In this document: piece after piece, positions 41,318 to 49,453 of the stretch | Layout: the number at the start of each line of letters is the position of its first letter | Numbering within the stretch: the stretch's first letter is position 1 | NCBI RefSeq assembly: GCF_024206475.1 | Contig: NZ_JAMBPR010000022.1 | Span: forward strand, 57,160 to 121,159 | Direction: 5' to 3' | From: Paraburkholderia sp. CNPSo 3274 | Lineage (GTDB): Bacteria > Pseudomonadota > Gammaproteobacteria > Burkholderiales > Burkholderiaceae | DNA: 64,000 nucleotides | The notes under the pieces: model-generated | What the model saw: the letters and a program-made list of their open reading frames with translations, nothing else | The model's database searches: none | Told to the model about the DNA's origin: nothing | Translations under genes and position numbers: made by a program

Positions 41318-42655
41318 ATGTCCCACTCCGCCGACATCCCCGCGACATTCGACCGCTACGTCATCGAGCGCGTGCTCGGGCGCGGCGCGATGGGCGTGGT
41401 GTATCTGGCGTTCGACCCGCGCATCGAGCGCAAGGTGGCGCTCAAGACCCTTCAGCGGCCTGCAGGCGGCGAAGCGGATCATGAACTCACCGCACGCTTT
41501 CTGAACGAAGCGCGCGCCGCGGGACGTCTCGCGCATCCGCACATCGTTGCGGTGTACGACTATGGCGAAACGGGCGACACCGCTTTTATCACGATGGAAT
41601 ACGTGCGCGGCGAAACGCTTGCTGCGCATCTCGCGCAGCAAGCGCGCGCGGGCACGCACATGAATCCGCTCGCCGCCCTGCGCTGGTTTGCGCAACTGCT
41701 CGATGCGCTCGACTACGCGCACGGCGCAGGCATCGTTCATCGCGACATCAAGCCCGCCAATCTGCTGATCTCGCCGCGCGGCGAATGCAAGGTCGCGGAC
41801 TTCGGCATCGCGCGGCTCGACACGTCCACGCTCACGCAAACCGGCGCGCTGCTCGGCACGCCGAGCTATATGTCGCCAGAGCAGTTCACCGGCGACGCCG
41901 TCGATGCACGCTCCGATCTCTTTAGCGCCGCAGTCGTCCTCTACGAAATGCTCACCGGCGTGTGCCCGTTCACGGGAACGTCGGGCGCCGTGATGCGCAA
42001 GATTCTGGATGAGATGCCGCCTTCCCCTTCCGCGGTCGCGCCCGGCTTGCCCGCGTATGTCGACGAACTGGTGATGAAAGGCATGGAGAAGCGCCCGCAA
42101 GTGCGCTACGCCTGCGCGCGCGAATGGCGCGATACGCTGCTTGCGGCACTCGCGGCTGAGGTCCACGAGGATGCAGAACGAACCGTGCTCGCGCATGCGA
42201 TCCTTGAATCGCCGATTCCCGCGCCGCCAACTCAGACGCAACTCGACCCCGAACTCATCGCGCACCTGGAGAAGCATCTGGCGAGCCATGTCGGGCCCGT
42301 GGCGTCGCTGCTGATACGGCGTGCATGCGTAGGCGCGACGAACATCGATACGCTGCGCGAACGCCTGAGCGCCCACTTGCCCACCGACGATGCGCGACGC
42401 GACTTCGATTCGCTGTTGATGCCGGTGGGCGCAGGCGCGCCGCGCACGATCGGCGCGCAGACAATCAGCGCAGAAAGCGTGAACGAAGCCGCCTCGCGCC
42501 TCACGACGCTTCTGGGCCCCATCGCCCGTATCGTGGCGCGCCGCGCCGCAGCCCGCGCCACCGATCTGCGCGCCTTCCACGCGCAACTGCTCGACGCGGT
42601 GCCGGAGCCGCACCGCGAAGCGCTGCGCCGCGAATGGGGCATCGACGGCGACTAG
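41318..42655 (+). CDS. Soluble Ser/Thr protein kinase linked to the T6SS (PpkA-like)
   Basis: A 445-residue Hanks-type kinase with all active-site marks: glycine loop GRGAMG (21-26), K43 (VALKTLQ), H141-R-D143 (HRDIKPANLL), D161-F-G and the SPE motif (YMSPEQF). After about 290 residues come two copies of a ~50-residue helical repeat with the core GPxAxxxxRRA (GPVASLLIRRACVGATNIDT and GPIARIVARRAAARATDLRA). There is no membrane helix. It ends tail to tail with tagF, sharing stop-codon bases. FHA protein TagH is the likely phospho-Thr reader. Control of secretion by this kinase is inferred from PpkA systems. Confidence 0.93.
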   Translation: MSHSADIPATFDRYVIERVLGRGAMGVVYLAFDPRIERKVALKTLQRPAGGEADHELTARFLNEARAAGRLAHPHIVAVYDYGETGDTAFITMEYVRGETLAAHLAQQARAGTHMNPLAALRWFAQLLDALDYAHGAGIVHRDIKPANLLISPRGECKVADFGIARLDTSTLTQTGALLGTPSYMSPEQFTGDAVDARSDLFSAAVVLYEMLTGVCPFTGTSGAVMRKILDEMPPSPSAVAPGLPAYVDELVMKGMEKRPQVRYACAREWRDTLLAALAAEVHEDAERTVLAHAILESPIPAPPTQTQLDPELIAHLEKHLASHVGPVASLLIRRACVGATNIDTLRERLSAHLPTDDARRDFDSLLMPVGAGAPRTIGAQTISAESVNEAASRLTTLLGPIARIVARRAAARATDLRAFHAQLLDAVPEPHREALRREWGIDGD

Positions 42656-43212
42656 TCCGCGCTGTCGTGCGCTTCGAGCAGATCCAGGAACAGGCGCGCA
42701 TCGAGCGCGCCCTCGTGCCGATACGTCACGCCATTCTCCGGAGTCCACCACGCGCTGGCGCCTTCGCACGATGCCAACGCGACTGGCTGCTCGCGCAGCG
42801 TAGCGAGTTTCGACTCGAACGCCTTTAGCGAAAACGAAGGCGCCAGCGTGGACAGGGCAAGCGCGCATGCCACGTCGTGCCAGCGCGAATCGACGGCGCG
42901 CGCTCCGCTTTCGATCTGCCGCGCGATCACGAATGGAAAGTAACGCCCCACGGTGTCGATGCCGGGCATGAGCACGCCGGTGCACGCGCAGTCGTCGATA
43001 ACGGAGGGCGGAGCCGAAAAGCGCCACACGGGCATCTCCAGATAACGCCCGAGCCAGCCTCCGGCATGACGCTCGCGCGCGGCCAGCAGGCCGCGCTGCA
43101 GCCACGCGTCCCAGCGGCCGACGAAAGCCGCGGAAAGGCCGCGTCCGACAAAATCGCCATGCGTGCGGACTTTGCCGAAAAAACCGGCGTCGATTCGACA
43201 ATCTGCGGTCAT
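42652..43212 (-). CDS. tagF: Type VI secretion-associated protein TagF
   Basis: A 186-residue TagF-domain protein with the canonical start IDAGFFGKVRTHGDFVGRGL, the ACTGVLMPGIDTVGRYFPFV core and a C-terminal SCEGASAWWTPENG motif. In Pseudomonas, TagF represses T6SS post-translationally by binding Fha. It is fused there to PppA in some species but is separate here, and no phosphatase gene is present. ATG 43212 overlaps the tssM stop (ATGA). It is the last gene of the operon. Confidence 0.9.
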   Translation of the reverse strand: MTADCRIDAGFFGKVRTHGDFVGRGLSAAFVGRWDAWLQRGLLAARERHAGGWLGRYLEMPVWRFSAPPSVIDDCACTGVLMPGIDTVGRYFPFVIARQIESGARAVDSRWHDVACALALSTLAPSFSLKAFESKLATLREQPVALASCEGASAWWTPENGVTYRHEGALDARLFLDLLEAHDSAD

Positions 43213-46200
43213 AGCGAGGCCGGGCAACGAAAGCCATTGAGCACGCCCGCGCGAAACGGATTGTTCACGCTGCTGGCCACGAGCGCGAGCTTGACCTTGC
43301 CGCCGTCGAACGTGGCGTTGAAATGATCGGCCTGTCCGGCCTGCTCGATGCGCGCGGCGTCGAGCAGATGGAACAGCGCCCAGGGTCCTTCCGCGCGAGG
43401 CGGCGGCGCAGTCGCGGGGTCGAGTTCGACATGCGCCTGCCCCGTGCCTTTCCCGTTCGGCCACTGGAACGCGGCGGTGGCGTCGGGCGCATCGCTCGTC
43501 GCGCTCAGCTGTGTGCCGTCGATATCGAGCACGAAGCGCTTCAGCGAAGGATCGAGCGTGACCACCTTCGCCGAGAACCGCACGGACACGTCGTGGCCGC
43601 CGTCGCGGAACAAAGCGTCCCGCAACATCGCCGCACGCTGGAACGCCACAGGCACATCGTCAGGAATGCCGAGGGCTTTCGCTTCGGGCCGCCACTTCCA
43701 AACCGTGCCGGACGTATCCACCCGATTCTGCAGATTCTTCTGGAAGAACGCGTCGATCAGGCCGCCAGGCGCCAGCACGCGCGCAAAGTCGTCGGGCGCG
43801 GCGTCGCGCGCCGACGCCCTCACGAGCGGGTAGCGGCCGTCGAGCGCCTGCCTGCACGCGGGCGCGACGGTCGTGGCCCATAGTGACTGCAATTGCGCAT
43901 GCTGGCTCTGGATCTGCACGGTATCGGCGTTGCCCGCTACGCCTTGCAGCACCGCCGCGAGCGGCGCGGGCGCATTCTGCGAGAGCAGCTTCAGGCGGTC
44001 GAGCGGCCCCGTGGCGGGCGGCGGCAGCGACTGCCTGCGCGCCGTGTCTTCCGCCTGCAGGGTCGAAGCGGCGTCCTTCAGCGCGTTGACGTCTTCTTCG
44101 AGCGCCGCGCCGGCCAGATCATGCAGCGCCTGAAAATGCGCATCGACGGGCGTCGGCGCGGCGGCCTGCTCCGCCTCCACGCCTATGTGCTTCTCGAGCA
44201 CGTCGAGCTTGCCGGGCGCAGCGGCCGGCGGCGTGAAGGTCGTTTCGTGCGCAACGGCCTGAATCAGCGCGCGCAACGGCGAATTCGCCGAGCCAAGCAG
44301 GTTCGCGATGCGTGCGCCCTGATCGGGCGCACTGAACGGCACGACGCCGATATCGGCAAGCAATGCGTCCCACTGGCGGATCGCCTCCTCGCTGTAGAGC
44401 CGCGTGAGCGCTGCGCGCAACGCCTCCGTGCTTTGCGCATCTGTATGCGCCTGGCCCGCGCCGAGCACCCAGTCGTCCTTCGACAGATTGGCGAGCGCAT
44501 CTTCGCGCAAACGCACGAATGCGTCGAAGCCCGCACGCGTGTATGCGCCCTCGATGCCTTGCGTGAGCGGCGCGCCGCTCCTTCTCACGAACACGATCTG
44601 CCCGCTTGGCCCCGCCGCTTTCGCCACAGTGAATTCCGGCAGGCGCAGTTGTGCGAGTTGCTGATCGATACGCCCATCTAGCCGCTGCGCGAGCGGCACC
44701 CGGTCGAGCACGGCACGCGCCTGTGCGATCAGGTTCTGATCGAGCGGCAAGTTCGAATCGAACTCGCCACGCCGGAACAACGCCTGCAAATGCTGCTCGA
44801 TGTCCGCGCGCTGCGCGTCGCTCGCATTTTTCATCGAACCCGTCCGCCAGGTACGCAGCGCCCAGACCTGCAGCGCGTCCGGGTCGAAATGCGTCGGGTC
44901 GCCCAGCATCAGGTACGCGCGCAGTGCTTCATAGAGCGTGGCGGGATCTTCCGCGCTGGCGTGGCGAAGCTCGTCCTCCATGCGTTGCACGACGATCGGC
45001 AGCAAGGTCTGCCGCAACAGCCGCTGGTACACACGCTGCGCTTCCAGGCCGAGCTTCTGGCGCTGATCGAGGCCGAGGCCTGCCCACCACGGCGTGTCAC
45101 GCGCGGCGCGCTCCGCTTCGCCGCCGGGCAAATCGCGCGCGGCGTCGAGTAACGGCAGGACCGTGAGCGGACTGTCGCCCGCGCTCGTCTCTTTCGCGAG
45201 ACCGGCAAGCGCGGCGATCTGCTGACGGCTTGCGTCGACGAAGCGGCGATTCGCGCGATCGCTCGCGAACAGGGCGATCAGCCCCGCCGCCAGCAACACG
45301 GCGATCCCCGCGATCGCTGCCTGCTGAAAGCGCGTGCGCCGCCGCACCGCGCGCGGATCGCTGCCCGCGATGCCCTGCTCGGCAAAAATCACGTCGCGCA
45401 GCAAACGCTTGACGAAATACGCGCGTCCGCTCGAGGCGTCCGCCATCACGACCTCACGGCTCAAGCCAAGCGATGCCGCTATCGCGCTCATCATGCGATC
45501 GAGTGGACGTCCGCTCTGCGTGCCGCTCGTAAAGTACACGCCGCGCAGTGACGGCGCGCGCGCGAAACGCGATTCGCCGAAGGCGTCTTCGAGAAACCGC
45601 CGCAACGCGCGCTCGATGCCCGCAAACTGCTGCGGGAACGCATAGATCAGCGCGCGCCGCCGCGCGTCGGTTTCCTGTTGCATGCGTTGCAGCACGCGGC
45701 CTTGTAGTTGCGCGTGCAACAAGCCGAACTCTTCGGAGAAACGCACGAGCGACGACGCACTGCCGCCGCTCGCCTCTTGCTCTGACGCGAGCGGGAACGT
45801 CATGCCCCACACCTGCTCGCGCTCGTCGCGCCCGAAATCGTCGAAGTACTCGGAGAAGCCTGCGAGCATGTCGGTTTTCGTCACGACGACGTACACCGGC
45901 AGGTGCACACCGAGTTGCTGATTCAGCTCGGAAAGACGCTCGCGGATCGCGGCGGCATAGGTGGCGCGCCCGGCGTCGGACTGTTGCAGCAGATCGGCAG
46001 CCGAAACCACGGCCATCACGCCGTCGAGCGGCCGGCGCGGCCGGAACTTGCGCAGCAGCCCGAGAAAGCCGAGCCATGCGCCGCGATCGGCCTGCTCGTG
46101 GCTGTCTTGCGTGGTGAAGCGGCCGGCCGTGTCGAGCAACACGGCGTGGTCCGTGAACCACCAGTCGCAGTTGCGCGTGCCGCCCACGCCGCCCACCGCC

Positions 46201-46736
46201 TGCGCGCCAAGCCGGTCAGCGAGCGGGAAGCGCAGCCCCGAGTGCGCAAGCGCGGTCGTCTTGCCCGCGCCTGGTGCGCCAACGAAGAGATACCACGGCA
46301 AGTCGTAGAGCGTTTCGCGGCGTGGAGCGAGCCACGCGAACAGGCGCGGCAGTCCGCGCGCGCCGATGGCGGGCGCGCGCGACTCTCGCAGTGTCTTCAG
46401 CGCCGCTTCGAAGCGCGTGCGCAGTGCCGCGACCTCGGCGTCGGCGGCCTTGCGCGCGGGGTCCGGTGCGTGCTTCGCGGGATCGAGCGCATTGGCCACG
46501 AGGCTCTGCACGAACGTCGAACTGGCGATGCGTGCCTTGGCAAACCGGACGCCCCAATAGAGCGCCCAGCACGCGAGGATGAGCGCGATCACGGTCCAGC
46601 GCCGGGCGCTGCTCTCGAGCGGCGCCGTACCATTGAACGCCACGAGCGGCCCTTCGAACCAGACCAGCGCGCAAAGCGCCAGTACGCCCGCAAACGTCAC
46701 GACAGCGGGTTTTTTGAACCCCTGGATCCACTTCAT
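43209..46736 (-). CDS. tssM: T6SS inner-membrane protein TssM (IcmF)
   Basis: A 1175-residue core component of the membrane complex. Membrane helices lie at about 11-29 and 47-64, with a third near 470-495 (QAAIAGIAVLLAAGLIALFA). A cytoplasmic NTPase-like domain carries Walker A GAPGAGKT (153-160). The large periplasmic IcmF-related and C-terminal beta domains complete the protein. It normally binds TssL in the membrane and lipoprotein TssJ in the periplasm, but TssJ is not found here. The start overlaps the tssL stop by four bases. Confidence 0.95.
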   Translation of the reverse strand: MKWIQGFKKPAVVTFAGVLALCALVWFEGPLVAFNGTAPLESSARRWTVIALILACWALYWGVRFAKARIASSTFVQSLVANALDPAKHAPDPARKAADAEVAALRTRFEAALKTLRESRAPAIGARGLPRLFAWLAPRRETLYDLPWYLFVGAPGAGKTTALAHSGLRFPLADRLGAQAVGGVGGTRNCDWWFTDHAVLLDTAGRFTTQDSHEQADRGAWLGFLGLLRKFRPRRPLDGVMAVVSAADLLQQSDAGRATYAAAIRERLSELNQQLGVHLPVYVVVTKTDMLAGFSEYFDDFGRDEREQVWGMTFPLASEQEASGGSASSLVRFSEEFGLLHAQLQGRVLQRMQQETDARRRALIYAFPQQFAGIERALRRFLEDAFGESRFARAPSLRGVYFTSGTQSGRPLDRMMSAIAASLGLSREVVMADASSGRAYFVKRLLRDVIFAEQGIAGSDPRAVRRRTRFQQAAIAGIAVLLAAGLIALFASDRANRRFVDASRQQIAALAGLAKETSAGDSPLTVLPLLDAARDLPGGEAERAARDTPWWAGLGLDQRQKLGLEAQRVYQRLLRQTLLPIVVQRMEDELRHASAEDPATLYEALRAYLMLGDPTHFDPDALQVWALRTWRTGSMKNASDAQRADIEQHLQALFRRGEFDSNLPLDQNLIAQARAVLDRVPLAQRLDGRIDQQLAQLRLPEFTVAKAAGPSGQIVFVRRSGAPLTQGIEGAYTRAGFDAFVRLREDALANLSKDDWVLGAGQAHTDAQSTEALRAALTRLYSEEAIRQWDALLADIGVVPFSAPDQGARIANLLGSANSPLRALIQAVAHETTFTPPAAAPGKLDVLEKHIGVEAEQAAAPTPVDAHFQALHDLAGAALEEDVNALKDAASTLQAEDTARRQSLPPPATGPLDRLKLLSQNAPAPLAAVLQGVAGNADTVQIQSQHAQLQSLWATTVAPACRQALDGRYPLVRASARDAAPDDFARVLAPGGLIDAFFQKNLQNRVDTSGTVWKWRPEAKALGIPDDVPVAFQRAAMLRDALFRDGGHDVSVRFSAKVVTLDPSLKRFVLDIDGTQLSATSDAPDATAAFQWPNGKGTGQAHVELDPATAPPPRAEGPWALFHLLDAARIEQAGQADHFNATFDGGKVKLALVASSVNNPFRAGVLNGFRCPASL

Positions 46737-48085
46737 GGCGCGGCTCCCGGCGCAAGAATGGCGATGGTCACGCGCCGGTTGCGCGCGCGGCCCGCCGCGG
46801 TTTCGTTCGATACGACCGGCTCGGTATCGCCGCGGCCTTCGGCGCTCACGCGCGCAGGGTCCGCAAGATGCGCCGCGAGGATCGCGCGCACCGTATCCGC
46901 GCGCGCCTGCGAAAGCGCGACGTTGGAGGGAAAGCGCGCCGACACGATGCGCTGGTCGTCCGTATGCCCGATCACGACGACATTGCCCGGCTTGTCCGTC
47001 AACGCCTCGCCGATGCGCTGCACGAGCGGGACGAAACGCGGATCGAGTTCGGCGCTGCCGGACGCGAAGATCTGCGTGCCTTCGGCGCTGTTGTTGATGG
47101 TCACGGTCGTGCGGTCACCCGATTCGCCGACCGTGACCAGCCCTTGCGCTATCTCGGGCGCGAGAAAGCCATCGAGCGCCGACGCGAACTTCGGCGCCGC
47201 CTGCGTCTTGGCCGCGAGCACGGGCGCGGGCGCCACGCGAATGCCGCGCATCGCCTCGAACACCGGGTCGGAGAACGCGTTGATGCGCAGCCCGAGCACG
47301 AGGCTCGTCGCCATCAAGACGAGGGCCGCGAACGCCAGCGCGACCCACAGCGGCACGAAACCCAGCGTCCGTTCGCGCGCGTGCTCCGCGGGCTGCCAGT
47401 GCGGCGACAGCGCGCGCTCGACCGGGCCGCGTTGCGCGCGGATCATCTGTTCGAGGCGTTCGCGAATCTCGTCGAGCTGCCGCTTACCGCCTTCGATGAG
47501 CCGGTAGCGCCCGTCGAAGCCAAGCGCGAGCATCACGTAGATCAGTTCGAGCAGGTCGATATCGGCAGCGGGGGTTTGCGCGAGCCGCTGCAACATGACG
47601 AAAAGCCGCTCGCCGCCAGAGGCCTCGTTGTGAAACGTCACCAGGAGGCTCCTGCGGCCCCAGACCCCCGCGCCCCACGGCGTCGCCGCAATGGCCTCGT
47701 CGATGAAGGTGCACAGGCAATAGCGCGCCGGACCGAGCTGCGTGTCGGGCACGCCGAACGCGCGGCCGTCTGCCTCGAAGCGGCGCACCATCTGGATCAG
47801 TTGCGCGCGCAGCGTGTCGAGATCCGGGTGGCTCGGCAGGCGGCGCAGCGGCAGCGCGAGTTCCAGCAACGGATTGGCCGCCCGGAGCAGCGGGTTGCGC
47901 CCTGCGATCGAGGCATCGAGCGGCGTGAGCGCGGGCTCTGTGGCTTGCGGCTTGCGCCGCGGCGTGGGTTCCGCTTCGGCGCTGGCCGTGCGTTCGCGCT
48001 TGCGCCCCGGCATCGGCATGCGGATGGTGCGCGCTGCGTCCAGATAATCCGCATCGTCGAGCGGCGCGTTCGTGCTATCGGTCAT
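46733..48085 (-). CDS. tssL: T6SS protein TssL (DotU) with C-terminal OmpA-like domain
   Basis: A 450-residue protein from ATG 48085. Basic, Pro-rich N-terminus, then the DotU/TssL cytoplasmic domain (about 65-220, GPARYCLCTFIDEAIAATPW, LLELIYVMLALGFDGRYRLI). The membrane helix is at 242-267 (GFVPLWVALAFAALVLMATS). A periplasmic OmpA/MotB-like peptidoglycan-binding domain (325-445) carries GHTDDQR, NVALSQARADTV and the GRGDTEPVVSNETAAGRARN motif. The built-in peptidoglycan anchor may compensate for missing accessory anchors. Confidence 0.94.
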   Translation of the reverse strand: MTDSTNAPLDDADYLDAARTIRMPMPGRKRERTASAEAEPTPRRKPQATEPALTPLDASIAGRNPLLRAANPLLELALPLRRLPSHPDLDTLRAQLIQMVRRFEADGRAFGVPDTQLGPARYCLCTFIDEAIAATPWGAGVWGRRSLLVTFHNEASGGERLFVMLQRLAQTPAADIDLLELIYVMLALGFDGRYRLIEGGKRQLDEIRERLEQMIRAQRGPVERALSPHWQPAEHARERTLGFVPLWVALAFAALVLMATSLVLGLRINAFSDPVFEAMRGIRVAPAPVLAAKTQAAPKFASALDGFLAPEIAQGLVTVGESGDRTTVTINNSAEGTQIFASGSAELDPRFVPLVQRIGEALTDKPGNVVVIGHTDDQRIVSARFPSNVALSQARADTVRAILAAHLADPARVSAEGRGDTEPVVSNETAAGRARNRRVTIAILAPGAAP

Positions 48086-48110
48086 GGAAAGGGGTCCTCT
48101 ATGCGTGACT

Positions 48111-49445
48111 TCAATGGCGGATAGCCCAGAGTTCCATCGCCAGCCCAGGGAACTCGCCCGCCACGTGCAGCGCCATGCCCGCCGAAGCAGCAAGCGTTGC
48201 CCATGCTTCGTTCTGGTCGTCGAGTTCGAAATAGCTGTAGCCCGCATGGAACGGCAACTGGCGTGGCGCGACCGCCAGCGCGCGCAACGCGATGCCTGGC
48301 AGTTGCAGGTTCACGAGATCGCGGATCTTCTCGATGCTGCCGATCTTCACCTGGCTTGCGAACGCGGAGAGCAGCGTGCCGGCCGGCACCTGCGCCCGCA
48401 CCGCGAGCACGAAGGTCGCGCCGGCAAAGAGCGTGCGGTCCGCGACCCGCGCCACACGCAAACCATATTTGCGTTCTTCGAGCGCGATCGCCACGACCTG
48501 CGGATCGGCGACGCGCGAAAGCGCGAGCCGCAACGCATCGATCACGGGTTCGAAGGTCTCCTTCAGCCGGTCGTGCCGGTAAGCCGCGAACGCGGGTGGC
48601 CGCCGCCCAGCCTGGCTGAAGGTGGCAAGCTCGCCAGCCAGCGCGATGCACGACTGATAGAACGCTTCGGGATGCAAACCATCCACTGCGTTGAAGTGAG
48701 TGACGAGCGGCTGCGCGCGATTGACGATCTGCAGCAGCAGGAAATCGGCGATTTCTGCCATGCCCGCGCCATCGGGTTGTGCGAGACGCCCGGCGAGCGC
48801 TTCGCCGCGCTGCTGAAGGAGCCCGCCCAGCTCTGTCGAGAAGCGCGCAAGGCGCCCCGCCACGCGATAGTCGAGGCACGGCGCGCAGTAGTCGTCGTCG
48901 AGCACGACGCGGCCGTCGCTACGGCGCTCGACCACGTGCGCCACGCCCGCGCACGCATGCGCGTTGGCAACGTCGGGCGCGAGCGCGAGGCGCAGGCGCA
49001 GCTTGCCGATCTGCACCAGCGTGCTGGACGCGTCGGCGTCGTTGCTGTCGTGAACTTCGAAGTCCCCCGCGCCGTAACGCGCGAGATTGTCGGCATGCCC
49101 GTCGCCGCCCGATTCGGGCGCGCCGGCGCGGCGCACCGGCAGCGCGAGCATCACCGTCACGTTCGCGGCGTTTTCGGGGATATCGAGCGGTTCGGGCAGA
49201 TCGTCGTCTGCGGGCAGGTTGAACGGCGTGCCGTCGGGCAGCACGCCCGCCGCTGCGCGCAACGCCAGTTTGCCGAGCTTGAGCAGCGCCTCGTCGATCT
49301 CCAGCGTCGTAAAGCCCCAGCCATAAGCGCGCAGGCCGTTCACGCGGCCCGCGAGCAGCGCCTCGACGTGCCGGTCGTGCTGCTGGAGATGTTGCGGCTG
49401 AAGGAACATGCCCTCCGACCAGATGACTTTGTTGTTCCAGTACAT
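48111..49445 (-). CDS. tssK: T6SS baseplate protein TssK
   Basis: A 444-residue baseplate-membrane connector from ATG 49445, starting with the family signature WSEGMFLQPQHLQQHDRHVE. Other family-typical stretches are YGWGFTTLEIDEALLKLGKL and ELDDQNEAWATLAASAGMAL at the end. It lies 8 bp after tagH and 25 bp before tssL. TssJ is often encoded at this point in other clusters, but the gap leaves no room for it. Confidence 0.95.
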   Translation of the reverse strand: MYWNNKVIWSEGMFLQPQHLQQHDRHVEALLAGRVNGLRAYGWGFTTLEIDEALLKLGKLALRAAAGVLPDGTPFNLPADDDLPEPLDIPENAANVTVMLALPVRRAGAPESGGDGHADNLARYGAGDFEVHDSNDADASSTLVQIGKLRLRLALAPDVANAHACAGVAHVVERRSDGRVVLDDDYCAPCLDYRVAGRLARFSTELGGLLQQRGEALAGRLAQPDGAGMAEIADFLLLQIVNRAQPLVTHFNAVDGLHPEAFYQSCIALAGELATFSQAGRRPPAFAAYRHDRLKETFEPVIDALRLALSRVADPQVVAIALEERKYGLRVARVADRTLFAGATFVLAVRAQVPAGTLLSAFASQVKIGSIEKIRDLVNLQLPGIALRALAVAPRQLPFHAGYSYFELDDQNEAWATLAASAGMALHVAGEFPGLAMELWAIRH

Positions 49446-49453
49446 GCTGTGAC

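Noticed and set aside
41156..43237. A 693-codon open frame on the minus strand opposite the kinase and sensor genes
   Set aside because: It is very rich in Arg and Ala, has no domain or ribosome binding site, and runs antisense to two well-supported genes. It is a GC-rich shadow frame.
49446..49453. Possible place for tssJ between tagH and tssK
   Set aside because: The gap is eight bases; no lipoprotein frame fits here or elsewhere in the operon.
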